This document shows, piece after piece, positions 27,706-41,131 of a stretch of DNA of 64,000 bases (position 1 is its first letter; every line of letters begins with the position of its first letter). Source of the stretch: Komagataeibacter intermedius TF2 (lineage in GTDB: Bacteria; Pseudomonadota; Alphaproteobacteria; Acetobacterales; Acetobacteraceae); contig NZ_BANF01000010.1 in assembly GCF_000964425.1 (NCBI RefSeq), positions 124,001 through 188,000 of the forward strand, written 5' to 3'. The notes under the pieces were generated by a model. The model worked only from the letters and a program-made list of their open reading frames with translations. It searched no databases and was not told where the DNA came from. The position numbers and the translations under genes were made by a program.

Positions 27706-29539
27706 CAATAAATCCGGCGATCACATCCAGCCCCTTCTGCCAGAAGCCGGGGTCCGCCGCATCCAGCCCGAAGGGGGCCAGCAGTTCACGGTGCCGCTTC
27801 GTCCCGCCAGCCTTCAGCATGTCGAGGTACTTGTCCTGGAACCCCGGATGACCGGACCGGAACACCCCGTATAGCGCGTTTACCAGACAATCGCCAAAGG
27901 CATAGGCATACACGTAGAACGGTGAATGGATGAAATGGGGAATGTAGGTCCAGTACACATCATAATCTGGCGTGAAGTTGAAGGCCGGGCCAAGACTTTC
28001 GACCTGTGTCTGGCGCCAGATTTCCCCAATGCGCGCGGGCAGCAGTTCGCCCTTCCGACGTTCCTCATGCACCAGCATCTCGAAACGGTAGAAGGCGATC
28101 TGGCGCACGACGGTGTTGAGCATGTCCTCCACCTTGGCCGCCAGCATGAGCCTGCGGCGCGCGGGATCGTCCTGGGCATCCAGCAGGGCGCGGAAGGTCA
28201 GCATCTCGCCAAACACGCTGGCGGTTTCCGCCAGTGTCAGCGGCGTGCTGGACATAAGGTAGCCCTGCTTTCCTGCCAGAACCTGATGCACGCCATGACC
28301 CAGTTCATGCGCCAGCGTCATCACGTCGCGCGTGCGCCCACGGTAATTGAGCAGCAGGTAAGGGTGGACCGACGGCACGGTGGGATGGGCGAACGCGCCC
28401 GACGCCTTGCCCGGCACGGGGGGCGCATCGATCCATGCATGGTCGAAAAACTGCTTCGCCACGGTACCCATGCGCGGGTCGAAGCCTTCATAGGCGGCCA
28501 TGACCTGCTTCGTCGCGTCCGCCCACGGGATCAGCGGTTCATCCTGCGTGGTCAGCGGCGCGTTGCGGTCCCAGTATTCCAGTTTTTCCAGCCCCAGCCA
28601 CTTTGCCTTCAGCGCATAATAACGGTGCGACAGGCGGGGATAGGCCTCGGTCACGGCCTGCACCAGCGCATCGACCACTTCGTCCTCGACCATGTTGGCG
28701 CAGTTGCGCGCCGAGGTCGGGCGCGGGTAATGGCGCAACCCGTCCACAATGGCCTTGTCCTTGGCCAGCGTGTTCGTGATCAGCGAAAACAGCTTCACGT
28801 TGCGGCCCAGTTCATCGCCAATGGCATGGGCGGCGTGTTCGCGCACCTTGCGGTCGGGGCTGGACATGGTGTCCAGCGCATTGCCCAGCGTGGTCTCCGC
28901 CCCTCCGACGCGCACCCGCAGGCCGGCCATCGTCTCATCAAACAGGCGGTTCCATGCGGCCGCCCCCGTGACGGATTTTTCGTGCAGGACCGCCTCGACC
29001 TCATCGGACAGCTGGTACGGGCGGAACACCCGCAGGTCGCGCAGGAAAGGCGCCCAGTGCGCAAGGGCCGGGTCACTCATCTGTGCCGCCAGCGCGTCAT
29101 CGGAAATCCGGTTGAGTTCCAGCGTGAAGAACAGCAGATGCGTGGAAATGGCGGTCAGGCGTTCATTGATCGACTGCGCGAACCGCGCCACGTCGGAATC
29201 CGACGTATTGGCCGCGAACAGAAGCTGGGCATAGGAGCCAGCACGGCCCAGCACCTCATCAATCCGCTGGTATTCGGCAATGGCCTGCGCCAGTTCGCCC
29301 CCCGGCACGGCCGCCAGCCGCCCCTGCCATACGCGCGAAAAGGCCTGCGCGTCCTCATCCGCCTGATCAAGGTCGGTTGCCAGCCGCGCCGAATCCGGCC
29401 CGTCATACAGGTCCGACAGGTCCCAGCGCGGCAGGCCGGCCAGTGCGGATGCGCCGCCTGAAGGCTGGCCTGCATCCCCATGCACGGGGGAAATGCCGGC
29501 AGCACCGGCCTGGGGGGCGGAAAAATACGCTTTGGACAT
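27686..29539 (-). CDS. pepF: Oligoendopeptidase F (M3 family)
   Basis: A protein of 617 residues. The zinc motif HELGHGVHQ follows RDVMTLA; downstream are the family stretches GYLMSSTPLTLAETASVFGE and YPLxYAYAFGD-like YVYAYAFGDCLVNAL. The N-terminal part has WDLSDLYDGPDSARL, the PepF entry motif. These cytosolic enzymes cleave short peptides. I chose the ATG giving MSKAYFSAPQ; the frame is open further upstream but is not supported. The end overlaps the ABC1-kinase start region. Length and motifs are standard. Confidence 0.95.
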   Translation of the reverse strand: MSKAYFSAPQAGAAGISPVHGDAGQPSGGASALAGLPRWDLSDLYDGPDSARLATDLDQADEDAQAFSRVWQGRLAAVPGGELAQAIAEYQRIDEVLGRAGSYAQLLFAANTSDSDVARFAQSINERLTAISTHLLFFTLELNRISDDALAAQMSDPALAHWAPFLRDLRVFRPYQLSDEVEAVLHEKSVTGAAAWNRLFDETMAGLRVRVGGAETTLGNALDTMSSPDRKVREHAAHAIGDELGRNVKLFSLITNTLAKDKAIVDGLRHYPRPTSARNCANMVEDEVVDALVQAVTEAYPRLSHRYYALKAKWLGLEKLEYWDRNAPLTTQDEPLIPWADATKQVMAAYEGFDPRMGTVAKQFFDHAWIDAPPVPGKASGAFAHPTVPSVHPYLLLNYRGRTRDVMTLAHELGHGVHQVLAGKQGYLMSSTPLTLAETASVFGEMLTFRALLDAQDDPARRRLMLAAKVEDMLNTVVRQIAFYRFEMLVHEERRKGELLPARIGEIWRQTQVESLGPAFNFTPDYDVYWTYIPHFIHSPFYVYAYAFGDCLVNALYGVFRSGHPGFQDKYLDMLKAGGTKRHRELLAPFGLDAADPGFWQKGLDVIAGFIDELERV

Positions 29540-29672
29540 AGATCGAGCACCAACCATCAGATCGGGCGAAGCCTGCGCACCTGCGCCTGCCCCGCGATTC
29601 CCATGTGGTGAATCTAGTGCGTCCCGACGCGCTGTGCGACCCCGCCCATCGATATTCTGCCCTGAATACAGA

Positions 29673-29700
29673 TGGAGCCGGACAATCCTGCCCGGCTCCA
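29673..29700 (-). terminator. Hairpin downstream of gltB
   Basis: A perfect 9-base inverted repeat TGGAGCCGG (29673-29681) and CCGGCTCCA (29692-29700) with a 10-base loop lies 34 bases past the gltB stop, before pepF. The T-run on the minus strand is poor (TCTGTATTC), so efficiency is uncertain. Confidence 0.55.
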
Positions 29701-29734
29701 TCACGCACATATAATAGGGAAATCAGCCCCGCAT

Positions 29735-34267
<4,533 letters not shown>

Positions 34268-34269
34268 GC

Positions 34270-35724
34270 TTACTCCGCCACCTCGGCCCGTGCGGCCGTC
34301 ATTTCCTCAAGCCATGCATGCATCTGCGCTGCCGCGTCGCGCCCGTCGCGGATGGCCCATACCACCAGGCTGGCCCCGCGCACGATGTCACCCGCCGCAA
34401 AGACGCCCGGCAGGCTGGTCATGAACGTTTTCCGATCCACCATGAGCGTGCCCCAGCGCGAGACTTCCAGCTCCGGCTGGCCCCACAGCGTGGGCAGCGG
34501 TTCGGGATCGAAGCCCAGCGCCTTGACCACCAGATCCGCCTCCAGCGTGAACGCGCTGTTTTCCACCGGTTCGACCGACTGGCGGCCGCTGGCGTCGGGC
34601 AGGCCCAGCTTCATGCGGCTGGCGCGCACGCCGCTCACACTGCCTTCGCCCTCGAACGCCTGGGGGGCGGCGAGCCAGACGAACTCGACACCCTCTTCCT
34701 CGGCGTTCTTCACTTCACGCACCGAGCCGGGCATGTTGGCGCGGTCGCGGCGGTACAGGCACTTCACCGACTTCGCACCCTGCCGGATGGCGGTACGCAC
34801 GCAGTCCATGGCCGTGTCGCCACCGCCAATCACCACGACCGAGCGGCCTGCCGCGTTCAGCTCGCCACTGTCATATTCCGCAACCGTATCGCCCAGCGAG
34901 ACGCGGTTGGACGCTGTCAGGTAATCCAGCGCGCGCACGATGCCACCCAGCCCCGCACCGGGACCGCCAATATCGCGCGACTTGTACACACCCGTTGCGA
35001 TCAGCACGCCATCATGGCGCGCGCGCAGGGTGGAAAACGCAATGCTGTCCGCGCCATCCGCATCACCAACGCCCTTGCCCAGATGGAACTGGATGCCGGA
35101 GTCCAGCAGCAGCCTGTGGCGGCGCAGGACAATGTCCTTTTCCAGCTTGAAACCGGGGATGCCATACATAAGCAGGCCGCCGATGCGGTCGTAGCGGTCA
35201 TAGACATGGACCTGATAGCCCTGCTCGCGCAGCTGGACCGCAGCGGCGAGGCCACCGGGACCGGCGCCGATGATGGCAACGCTTTCATCGCGCTCGGCCA
35301 CCGGCTTCACCGGCTTCACCCAGCCATTATCGAAGGCGGTATCGGTAATGTAGCGTTCGACCGCGCCGATGGTGACGCTTTCGAATCCTTCCTCGATCAC
35401 GCAGTTGCCTTCGCACAGGCGGTCCTGCGGGCAGATGCGGCCACAGATTTCGGGGAAGGTGTTGGTGGCGGACGACAGTTCGTATGCCTCCTCCATCCGT
35501 CCCGCCGCCGTCATCATCAGCCAGTCAGGGATGTTGTTGCCCAGCGGGCAGTGCACCGAACAGAACGGCACCCCGCACTGCGAACAGCGCGAAGCCTGCG
35601 TTTCGGCCTTTGCAGGCACGAATTCGTCATAAATCTCGTTGAAGTCCCTGCGGCGCGCCTCGGCAGGCCGTTTGTCCGGCTGCTCCTGCGCCACAGAGAC
35701 GAATTTCAGCATGCGCTCGGCCAT
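34270..35724 (-). CDS. gltD: Glutamate synthase small subunit
   Basis: A protein of 484 residues carrying FAD and NADPH sites and feeding electrons to GltB. N-terminal iron-sulfur cysteines: CSQCGVPFCSVHCPLGNNIPDW and CGRICPQDRLCEGNC. The FAD loop is VAIIGAGPGGLAAAVQL and the NADPH loop VVVIGGGDTAMDC. The C-terminus has GVFAAGDIVRGASLVVWAI. I set the start at the ATG giving MAERMLKFV because AGGGG lies a good distance upstream; an ATG at 35745 adds seven residues. gltD precedes gltB here, the reverse of E. coli. Confidence 0.97.
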   Translation of the reverse strand: MAERMLKFVSVAQEQPDKRPAEARRRDFNEIYDEFVPAKAETQASRCSQCGVPFCSVHCPLGNNIPDWLMMTAAGRMEEAYELSSATNTFPEICGRICPQDRLCEGNCVIEEGFESVTIGAVERYITDTAFDNGWVKPVKPVAERDESVAIIGAGPGGLAAAVQLREQGYQVHVYDRYDRIGGLLMYGIPGFKLEKDIVLRRHRLLLDSGIQFHLGKGVGDADGADSIAFSTLRARHDGVLIATGVYKSRDIGGPGAGLGGIVRALDYLTASNRVSLGDTVAEYDSGELNAAGRSVVVIGGGDTAMDCVRTAIRQGAKSVKCLYRRDRANMPGSVREVKNAEEEGVEFVWLAAPQAFEGEGSVSGVRASRMKLGLPDASGRQSVEPVENSAFTLEADLVVKALGFDPEPLPTLWGQPELEVSRWGTLMVDRKTFMTSLPGVFAAGDIVRGASLVVWAIRDGRDAAAQMHAWLEEMTAARAEVAE

Positions 35725-35889
35725 CGGTCTGCCCCTGGTCTGCATAATGGAAGGACGCCGTGGGCACGCGACACATACCCGCAGCGAGGGACAGACCTAC
35801 GCAACCCCCCGCATGAATAAAAGACAGTAGTACTGACCTTATTCAAAGAAAACGCCAGAAATTCCCGAAAATCCGAAGTTCGGGGACCA

Positions 35890-36783
35890 TCACCCCATAA
35901 CCAGCCCCATGGGGGACGGGGTAATGCCCAGCATATCCAGCGTGCGCGCGCCGGGAGCCACGACGTTATCGACATACAGCAGCCGGACCTGGTCGCGCGT
36001 CAGCACATGGCCGGGCAGGCGCTCCAGCACAGCCCCCTGAAGGGTGGCAAGCCAGCGCGGCACTGCGAATAACGGGCGCGGATGGCCGCCCCACCGCGCC
36101 GCCCACGCCACGATGTCGCGCATGGTCAGGACCTTCGGGCCGCCGAATTCAAAAATGGCCCCCGCCATGTCCGCCCCTGTTGCGATGCGGACCAGACCTT
36201 CGGCCACATCCCCCACCCAGACCGGCTGGAACCGTGTCGCCGCCCCGAAGACCGGCACGATGGGCATGAACCGCGCCATGCGCGCGAACATGGCCGGGAT
36301 GGGGCCGTCCACGCCAAAGATCAGCGATGGCCGCACGATCACGGCTTCGGGCATGGCGCGGCTGACCGCGCATTCCCCCTCCGCCTTGCTGCGGGCGTAG
36401 GCGGAGGGGCTGCTGACCTGCGCCCCCAGCGCCGAGACATGGATCAGGCGCTCCACCCCCGATGCCGCGGCCAGTCGCGCCACGCGCCCGGCCCCTTCCA
36501 CATGGATGGCCTCGAACGTCCCGGCACCATGGGGGGAGAGGATTCCCACAAGGTTGATGACCACCTCGCTCCCCTCGATCGCGGCAACGCAGGCCGCCTC
36601 GTCCATGATGGAGGCGACGACAGGCACCACCTGTCCCACATCGCCCATCATCCGCAGCGTTGCCGCCTTCCCCGCCGTGCGCCCGACCACGCGCACCACA
36701 TAGCCCACGCGCGCCAGACGCCCCACCACGGACCGCCCCACAAATCCGGCCCCGCCAAATACCGTCGCCACCTTACGCGTCAT
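35890..36783 (-). CDS. NDUFA9-like atypical SDR NAD(P)-binding protein
   Basis: A protein of 297 residues in the atypical short-chain dehydrogenase family related to complex I subunit NDUFA9. The N-terminal nucleotide loop is VFGGAGFVGRSVVGRL; next are VVINLVGIL, HVSALGAQVSSPSAYARSKAEGE (with the YxxxK pair) and IVRPSLIFG. The start ATG gives MTRKVATVFG; the frame reads further upstream into AT-rich non-coding DNA. In alphaproteobacteria this protein is often annotated as a complex I assembly or accessory factor; bound NADPH is structural. It is a single gene with its own upstream region. Confidence 0.85.
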   Translation of the reverse strand: MTRKVATVFGGAGFVGRSVVGRLARVGYVVRVVGRTAGKAATLRMMGDVGQVVPVVASIMDEAACVAAIEGSEVVINLVGILSPHGAGTFEAIHVEGAGRVARLAAASGVERLIHVSALGAQVSSPSAYARSKAEGECAVSRAMPEAVIVRPSLIFGVDGPIPAMFARMARFMPIVPVFGAATRFQPVWVGDVAEGLVRIATGADMAGAIFEFGGPKVLTMRDIVAWAARWGGHPRPLFAVPRWLATLQGAVLERLPGHVLTRDQVRLLYVDNVVAPGARTLDMLGITPSPMGLVMG

Positions 36784-36936
36784 AGCCTGCCCCCATCTGT
36801 GGCGCATGATTGCGCTGCCTGCCGTTTTCCCATTTTCCAGCCACGCCAGACAGTCAATTCTTCCCCTGCTGCCGGGACGCGCCGGGCGGAAAAAAGAAAA
36901 AAATGCGCCTGATTTCAAAAAAATGCATTTCCCCTG

Positions 36937-36965
36937 TTGACCGTACCGCCGGGCCGGACTAAACA
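36937..36965 (+). promoter_or_regulatory. Candidate sigma-70 promoter for tRNA-Leu
   Basis: TTGACC (36937-36942), a 17-base spacer, and TAAACA (36960-36965) lie 42 bases upstream of the tRNA. The -35 matches 5 of 6 consensus bases; the -10 is weak. Confidence 0.45.
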
Positions 36966-37007
36966 CCCCTCACACCACCCCGGCGGCCTCCGCTGGGGAG
37001 CCTCTGA

Positions 37008-37094
37008 GCCCAGATGGCGGAATTGGTAGACGCGCAGGTTTCAGGTACCTGTGGCCGCAAGGTCGTGGAAGTTCGAGTCTTCTTCTGGGCACCA
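37008..37094 (+). tRNA. tRNA-Leu (anticodon CAG)
   Basis: An 87-base class II tRNA. The acceptor arms GCCCAGA (37008-37014) and TCTGGGC (37084-37090) pair fully and CCA (ending 37094) is encoded. The D-arm holds GGCGGAATTGGTAGACGC, the anticodon stem CAGGT/ACCTG closes a TTCAGGT loop with anticodon CAG, and a long variable arm (GTGGCCGCAAGGTCGT) marks leucine. The T-loop is GTTCGAGTC. It decodes CUG, the dominant leucine codon in these GC-rich genes. Confidence 0.97.
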
Positions 37095-37137
37095 TCTCTT
37101 TATAAAAAATGATAACACTCCCCTCCGGGGACGGACA

Positions 37138-37170
37138 GGACAGCCCATTCGGGACTGTCCCGTTATCTTT
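37138..37170 (+). terminator. Likely terminator after tRNA-Leu
   Basis: GGACAGCCC (37138-37146) pairs with GGGACTGTCC (37151-37160) with one bulged base around an ATTC loop, followed by a loose T-rich run (CGTTATCTTTTTG). It lies 43 bases past the tRNA. Confidence 0.55.
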
Positions 37171-37349
37171 TTGTCTGTCTCCCCGCGCAAATTGGTGTAA
37201 ACCGCCCACGACGACCTGAACTTCACGGGCAGGCCAGCATCCCCCGTCCGGGATACGGATGGGACTGCGACACAACGGATCGCCTTCCTTGCGGTTGCGT
37301 TCCAGACCTGCCACCGTGATGCCGACCATCGTGACGGAGCATTTTTTAT

Positions 37350-37997
37350 ATGGCTGCAAGCCCGGCCCCCGACGCCATCCACTTCCATCGCGGCGACCTG
37401 CCGGCCGGGGTCACGTTTCCCGGCGCCGTAGCCGTTGATACGGAAACAATGGGCCTGAACCCGCACCGGGACCGGCTGTGCCTGGTGCAGCTTTCCGCCG
37501 GGGACGGCCATGCCCACCTGGTACAGATGCCGCGCGGCGTCACGGCGACGGACTGCCCCAACCTCGTGCGCGTACTGACCGATCCCCAGCGGCCCAAGCT
37601 CATGCATTTCGCCCGTTTCGATGTTGCGATCCTGCAGCATACCCTTGGCATTACGGTTGCGCCGAACATCTGCACCAAGATCGCCTCCAAGCTGGTGCGG
37701 ACCTATACCGACCGTCACGGGCTGGCACATCTGTGCCGCGAACTGCTGGGCGTGGAACTGAGCAAGCAGCAGCAGACATCCGACTGGGGGGCACCTGATC
37801 TGACGCCCGAACAGCTGGCCTATGCCGCGTCCGACGTGCTGTACCTGCATGCGCTGTGGGAAAAGCTGGAAGCACTGCTGCACCGTGAAAACCGCCGTGA
37901 ACTGGCGCAGGCCTGTTACGATTTCCTTCCAACCCGCGCGCGTCTGGATATTCTGGGATACGAGGATCCGGATATTTTCGCGCATCGCGCAGCCTGA
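37350..37997 (+). CDS. rnd: Ribonuclease D-like 3'-5' exoribonuclease (short form)
   Basis: A protein of 215 residues, only the DEDDy exonuclease domain without the HRDC domains of E. coli RNase D (about 375 residues). Catalytic motifs: Exo I AVDTETMGL (D, E), Exo II HFARFDVAIL (D) and Exo III YAASDVLYL (Y and D). It trims RNA 3' ends. The short form is common in alphaproteobacteria. The ATG has a GGAG site 11 bases upstream. It lies just before kdsD and the lpt genes on the same strand; the same order is seen in related genomes. Confidence 0.9.
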   Translation: MAASPAPDAIHFHRGDLPAGVTFPGAVAVDTETMGLNPHRDRLCLVQLSAGDGHAHLVQMPRGVTATDCPNLVRVLTDPQRPKLMHFARFDVAILQHTLGITVAPNICTKIASKLVRTYTDRHGLAHLCRELLGVELSKQQQTSDWGAPDLTPEQLAYAASDVLYLHALWEKLEALLHRENRRELAQACYDFLPTRARLDILGYEDPDIFAHRAA

Positions 37998-38049
37998 TAA
38001 TGGTTCCCGCGTTTGACCGGGACCCATTTCACGACAATACAGACCCGGC

Positions 38050-39102
38050 ATGAACAGCAGCCTTTCCCCCTCCCTCCCCGCCATTGCAGAAAGCATGTCG
38101 CAGGCCCATGCCCGCATGCTGAGCGAGGCATGCAGCGTGCTGCGCACCGAATCCGCCGGCCTGCAGGCCATGATCGCGGCGATGGAAGACTCCGGCCCCG
38201 ATGGGCGAACGGGACTGGGGACGGCCTTTGTCCAGGTGGTCGACCGCATCCTGGCGGACAACATGCGCGTGGTGGTGACCGGCATTGGCAAATCGGGGCA
38301 TATCGGGCGCAAGATCCAGGCGACCCTTGCCTCCACCGGCACGCCTTCCATTTTCGTGCATCCGGCCGAAGCATCGCACGGGGACCTGGGCATGCTGCAG
38401 CGCGGGGATGCGGTGCTTGCCATTTCCAATTCCGGCGAAACGAAGGAAATGGCCGACATCATTTCCCATACCCGCCGGTTTGGCATGCTGCTGATCGCCA
38501 TGACGTCGGTCCCGGGGTCCACGCTGGCGCGCACGGCCGATATCGTGCTGCCGCTGCCGCATACGCCTGAAGCCTGCCCCAACGGGCTGGCCCCTACCAC
38601 CAGTTCCACCATGCAGCTTGCGCTGGGCGATGCGCTGGCCGTCGTGCTGCTGCAGCGCCGCAGGTTCAGCGCCAGCGATTTCGGCATCTTTCACCCCGGC
38701 GGCCGGCTGGGGCCGCAGCTGCGCCGGGTCAGTGAACTTATGCATACCGGCGACGCCATGCCGCTGGGCCCGGCCGGCATGCCGCTGCGGCAGGTCATCA
38801 TGGAAATCACCCGCAAGGCCTTTGGCTGCATGGGGGTGGTCGACGCGGGCAACCGCCTGACCGGCCTGATTACGGACCGCGACCTGCGTCTTGCGCTGGA
38901 ACAGGACCTGGACCACACCTGTGCCATCGACATCATGAATGCCAAGCCGCAGACCATTGGCCCCGACGTGCTGGCGGCGGAAGCACTGCGCATCATGAAC
39001 GACCGGCCCCGTCCCATTTCCAGCATTTTCGTGCTGGACGGCAACGACCATCCCGTCGGCATCCTCCACCTTCATGACCTGCTTCGTGCTGGCGTTGCAT
39101 GA
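38050..39102 (+). CDS. kdsD: D-arabinose-5-phosphate isomerase KdsD (KpsF/GutQ family)
   Basis: A protein of 350 residues. It turns ribulose-5-phosphate into arabinose-5-phosphate, the first step toward Kdo of LPS. The N-terminal SIS domain has VVVTGIGKSGHIGRKIQATLASTGTP and FVHPAEASHGDLGM and the SNSGET sugar-binding turn. Two CBS domains follow (LMHTGDAMPLGP onward, and the C-terminal IDIMNAKPQTI), ending IGILHLHDLLRAG-like VGILHLHDLLRAG. It overlaps lptC by ATGA, forming a tight LPS operon. Confidence 0.95.
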   Translation: MNSSLSPSLPAIAESMSQAHARMLSEACSVLRTESAGLQAMIAAMEDSGPDGRTGLGTAFVQVVDRILADNMRVVVTGIGKSGHIGRKIQATLASTGTPSIFVHPAEASHGDLGMLQRGDAVLAISNSGETKEMADIISHTRRFGMLLIAMTSVPGSTLARTADIVLPLPHTPEACPNGLAPTTSSTMQLALGDALAVVLLQRRRFSASDFGIFHPGGRLGPQLRRVSELMHTGDAMPLGPAGMPLRQVIMEITRKAFGCMGVVDAGNRLTGLITDRDLRLALEQDLDHTCAIDIMNAKPQTIGPDVLAAEALRIMNDRPRPISSIFVLDGNDHPVGILHLHDLLRAGVA

Positions 39103-39839
39103 CCGATCAGCCGGACGATAACAGGGACGACGGGACCGATCCCAACCAGATCCAGCGTGAGGACTACGCCCGCAGCGCGGCCGACATCGAACGCCAGCGC
39201 AGCATATTCGACCAGTCAACCCGTACGCGCCTGCTGCCCAACGCCGCCGACCTCGCACGGCGGCAGGCGATCATGCGGTCCGCCAAATGGATGCTGCCGC
39301 TTCTGGCGCTTATCCTGCTGGGGTCCATCGCGGCATGGCCCGCGGTGCAGCGCGCGGTCATCATGCATACCGGCACAATGGCGCAGATGAGCCATGTGCG
39401 CGTGAAAAGCGGCAGCATGCTCAACCCCACCTATCGCGGGCTGGACGATCATGGCCGTCCCTACATGGTCACGGCGGACGAGGCGCGCCAGATTTCATCC
39501 GAACGGATTGACCTGAGCAACCCCGCCGCCGATACATTGATGGATAATGGAAACTGGATGTATGTCACCGCGCGCGATGGCGTCTATATCCAGCATGCGC
39601 AGATTCTGGACCTGACGCATGATGTCACGGTTTACCGCAATGACGGGACCCTCATGCTCAGCCCCTCGGCCGATGTGGACATGCGCCACAACATCATCGT
39701 CACCGACAGCTGGATCCATGGCGAAGGCCCGATTGGCGAAATTGACGTACAGGGCGGCATGCTGGACACACGCGGCGGTATCATGCTGTTTCGCGGGCCG
39801 GGCCGCATGATCCTCAACGCAGCGGAAAGATCGAACTGA
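39099..39839 (+). CDS. lptC: LPS export protein LptC
   Basis: A bitopic inner-membrane protein of 246 residues, longer than E. coli LptC (191). An N-terminal cytoplasmic tail of about 65 polar residues precedes one membrane helix (WMLPLLALILLGSIAAWPAV). The periplasmic part has the LptC beta-fold: MLNPTYRGLDDHGRPYMVTADEARQ, DGVYIQHAQILDLTHDVTVYRNDG, ending GIMLFRGPGRMILN. It passes LPS from the LptBFG transporter to LptA. The start overlaps kdsD (ATGA) and the stop overlaps the lptA start by one base. Confidence 0.9.
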   Translation: MTDQPDDNRDDGTDPNQIQREDYARSAADIERQRSIFDQSTRTRLLPNAADLARRQAIMRSAKWMLPLLALILLGSIAAWPAVQRAVIMHTGTMAQMSHVRVKSGSMLNPTYRGLDDHGRPYMVTADEARQISSERIDLSNPAADTLMDNGNWMYVTARDGVYIQHAQILDLTHDVTVYRNDGTLMLSPSADVDMRHNIIVTDSWIHGEGPIGEIDVQGGMLDTRGGIMLFRGPGRMILNAAERSN

Positions 39840-41131
39840 TGGCGCGCGTAACATTCCGCCTGTCGCTTGGCGGCGTCCTTGTTGGGCTGGTGGCGGCACA
39901 TCCCGTCATGGCGCAGGGGCTGGACATGTCCCATGGGCAGCAGATCAATGTCACCGCCGCCGGTGGCTTCGACTGGGACCAGAACGCGCAGACCGTCACG
40001 GCCTATGACCGCGCGCAGGCCATCCGTGGCGACATGACCGTGCGGGCGGACCGGCTGATCGCCTTCTACCGCAGGAAGGCCGCAACCGCCCCGGCCGGGC
40101 AGGGCGCACCCGCCACGCCGCAGGCCACGGACCCAAGGCCGCCGGGGGCCGATGCGCCACTGGCGGCCCATCTGGGGGTCGCCCCGCCGCCGGAAACGCG
40201 CCGCCCCCACATAACGGATGACGGATCGCAGGCCACGGACAGCACGACCGCAACGGCCAGACCACCCGCGCCACCAACAACACCTGCCACCCCCACCGGC
40301 GCCGACCCTGATGTGGATACCAGCCTGACCACCACATCCGACACGCTGCCACAGGACATGCCCACGCCCGATGCGCCGGCACCCGCGGGCGCGCCCGGCG
40401 GGCCTGCAGCCACCGGAACGGGCACCGCTGCAGGCGGTGGGGACGCCAACGGTGCCGGTGGCGGCGCGAGCGAGGTCTACCGCCTGGAAGCCATTGGCCA
40501 TGTCCATGCCTTCAACATGAATGACCAGGCATGGGGGGACCATGCGGTGTATGACGTAGACCAGGCCATTCTGGTCATGACCGGCCAGCATCTGAAGATG
40601 ACCACGCCGCAGGACATCCTGACCGCGCGCGACGTGCTGGAATACCATTCGCACGACCACATGTCGGTCGCCCGTGGCAACGCCACCATGACCACGAATG
40701 ACGGGCGGCAGCTGCGCGCGGACGTACTGGTCGGATATGACAGGCCAAAGGCGCAGCGCAGCCATCCGCGCCACGAATGGGATGCAACCCATCCCGATGG
40801 AAAAAGCCCGTCGGACAACGCCGATGTTGATGACCGTCCCGCGCCCGGCGCGGGAACGATCGACCATGTCGACGCCTTCGGCCATATCGTGATCCGCACC
40901 CGCACCGAGACCATAACCGGCGACCGGGGCGTGTACGTGCCCGATACAGGCATTGCCCGGCTGGTTGGCAACGTGCATATCACCCGTGGGGAAAATCAGG
41001 TCAGCGGCACATCCGCCATCGTGAACATGCATACCGACATCGCGACACTGACCGACAACCCCGGATCACGGGTGAGCGGCCTGGTCATTCCGAACCAGGC
41101 GGGCAAAGGTGACAAGGGATCTGCACGATGA
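39839..41131 (+). CDS. lptA: LPS transport periplasmic protein LptA with large low-complexity inserts
   Basis: A protein of 430 residues, against about 185 in E. coli. A signal peptide ends near AHPVMAQG. The LptA/OstA strands are split: residues 27-78 (INVTAAGGFDWDQNAQTVTAYDRAQA), then a Pro/Ala/Thr/Gly-rich insert at about 80-211, then 212-300 (YRLEAIGHVHAF, LEYHSHDHMSVARGNATM), a second polar insert at about 301-337, and a last block (VDAFGHIVIRTRTETITGDRGVYVPD and ARLVGNVHITRGENQ). It forms the periplasmic bridge for LPS. The position between lptC and lptB confirms the identity. Why the inserts exist is unknown. Confidence 0.88.
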   Translation: MARVTFRLSLGGVLVGLVAAHPVMAQGLDMSHGQQINVTAAGGFDWDQNAQTVTAYDRAQAIRGDMTVRADRLIAFYRRKAATAPAGQGAPATPQATDPRPPGADAPLAAHLGVAPPPETRRPHITDDGSQATDSTTATARPPAPPTTPATPTGADPDVDTSLTTTSDTLPQDMPTPDAPAPAGAPGGPAATGTGTAAGGGDANGAGGGASEVYRLEAIGHVHAFNMNDQAWGDHAVYDVDQAILVMTGQHLKMTTPQDILTARDVLEYHSHDHMSVARGNATMTTNDGRQLRADVLVGYDRPKAQRSHPRHEWDATHPDGKSPSDNADVDDRPAPGAGTIDHVDAFGHIVIRTRTETITGDRGVYVPDTGIARLVGNVHITRGENQVSGTSAIVNMHTDIATLTDNPGSRVSGLVIPNQAGKGDKGSAR

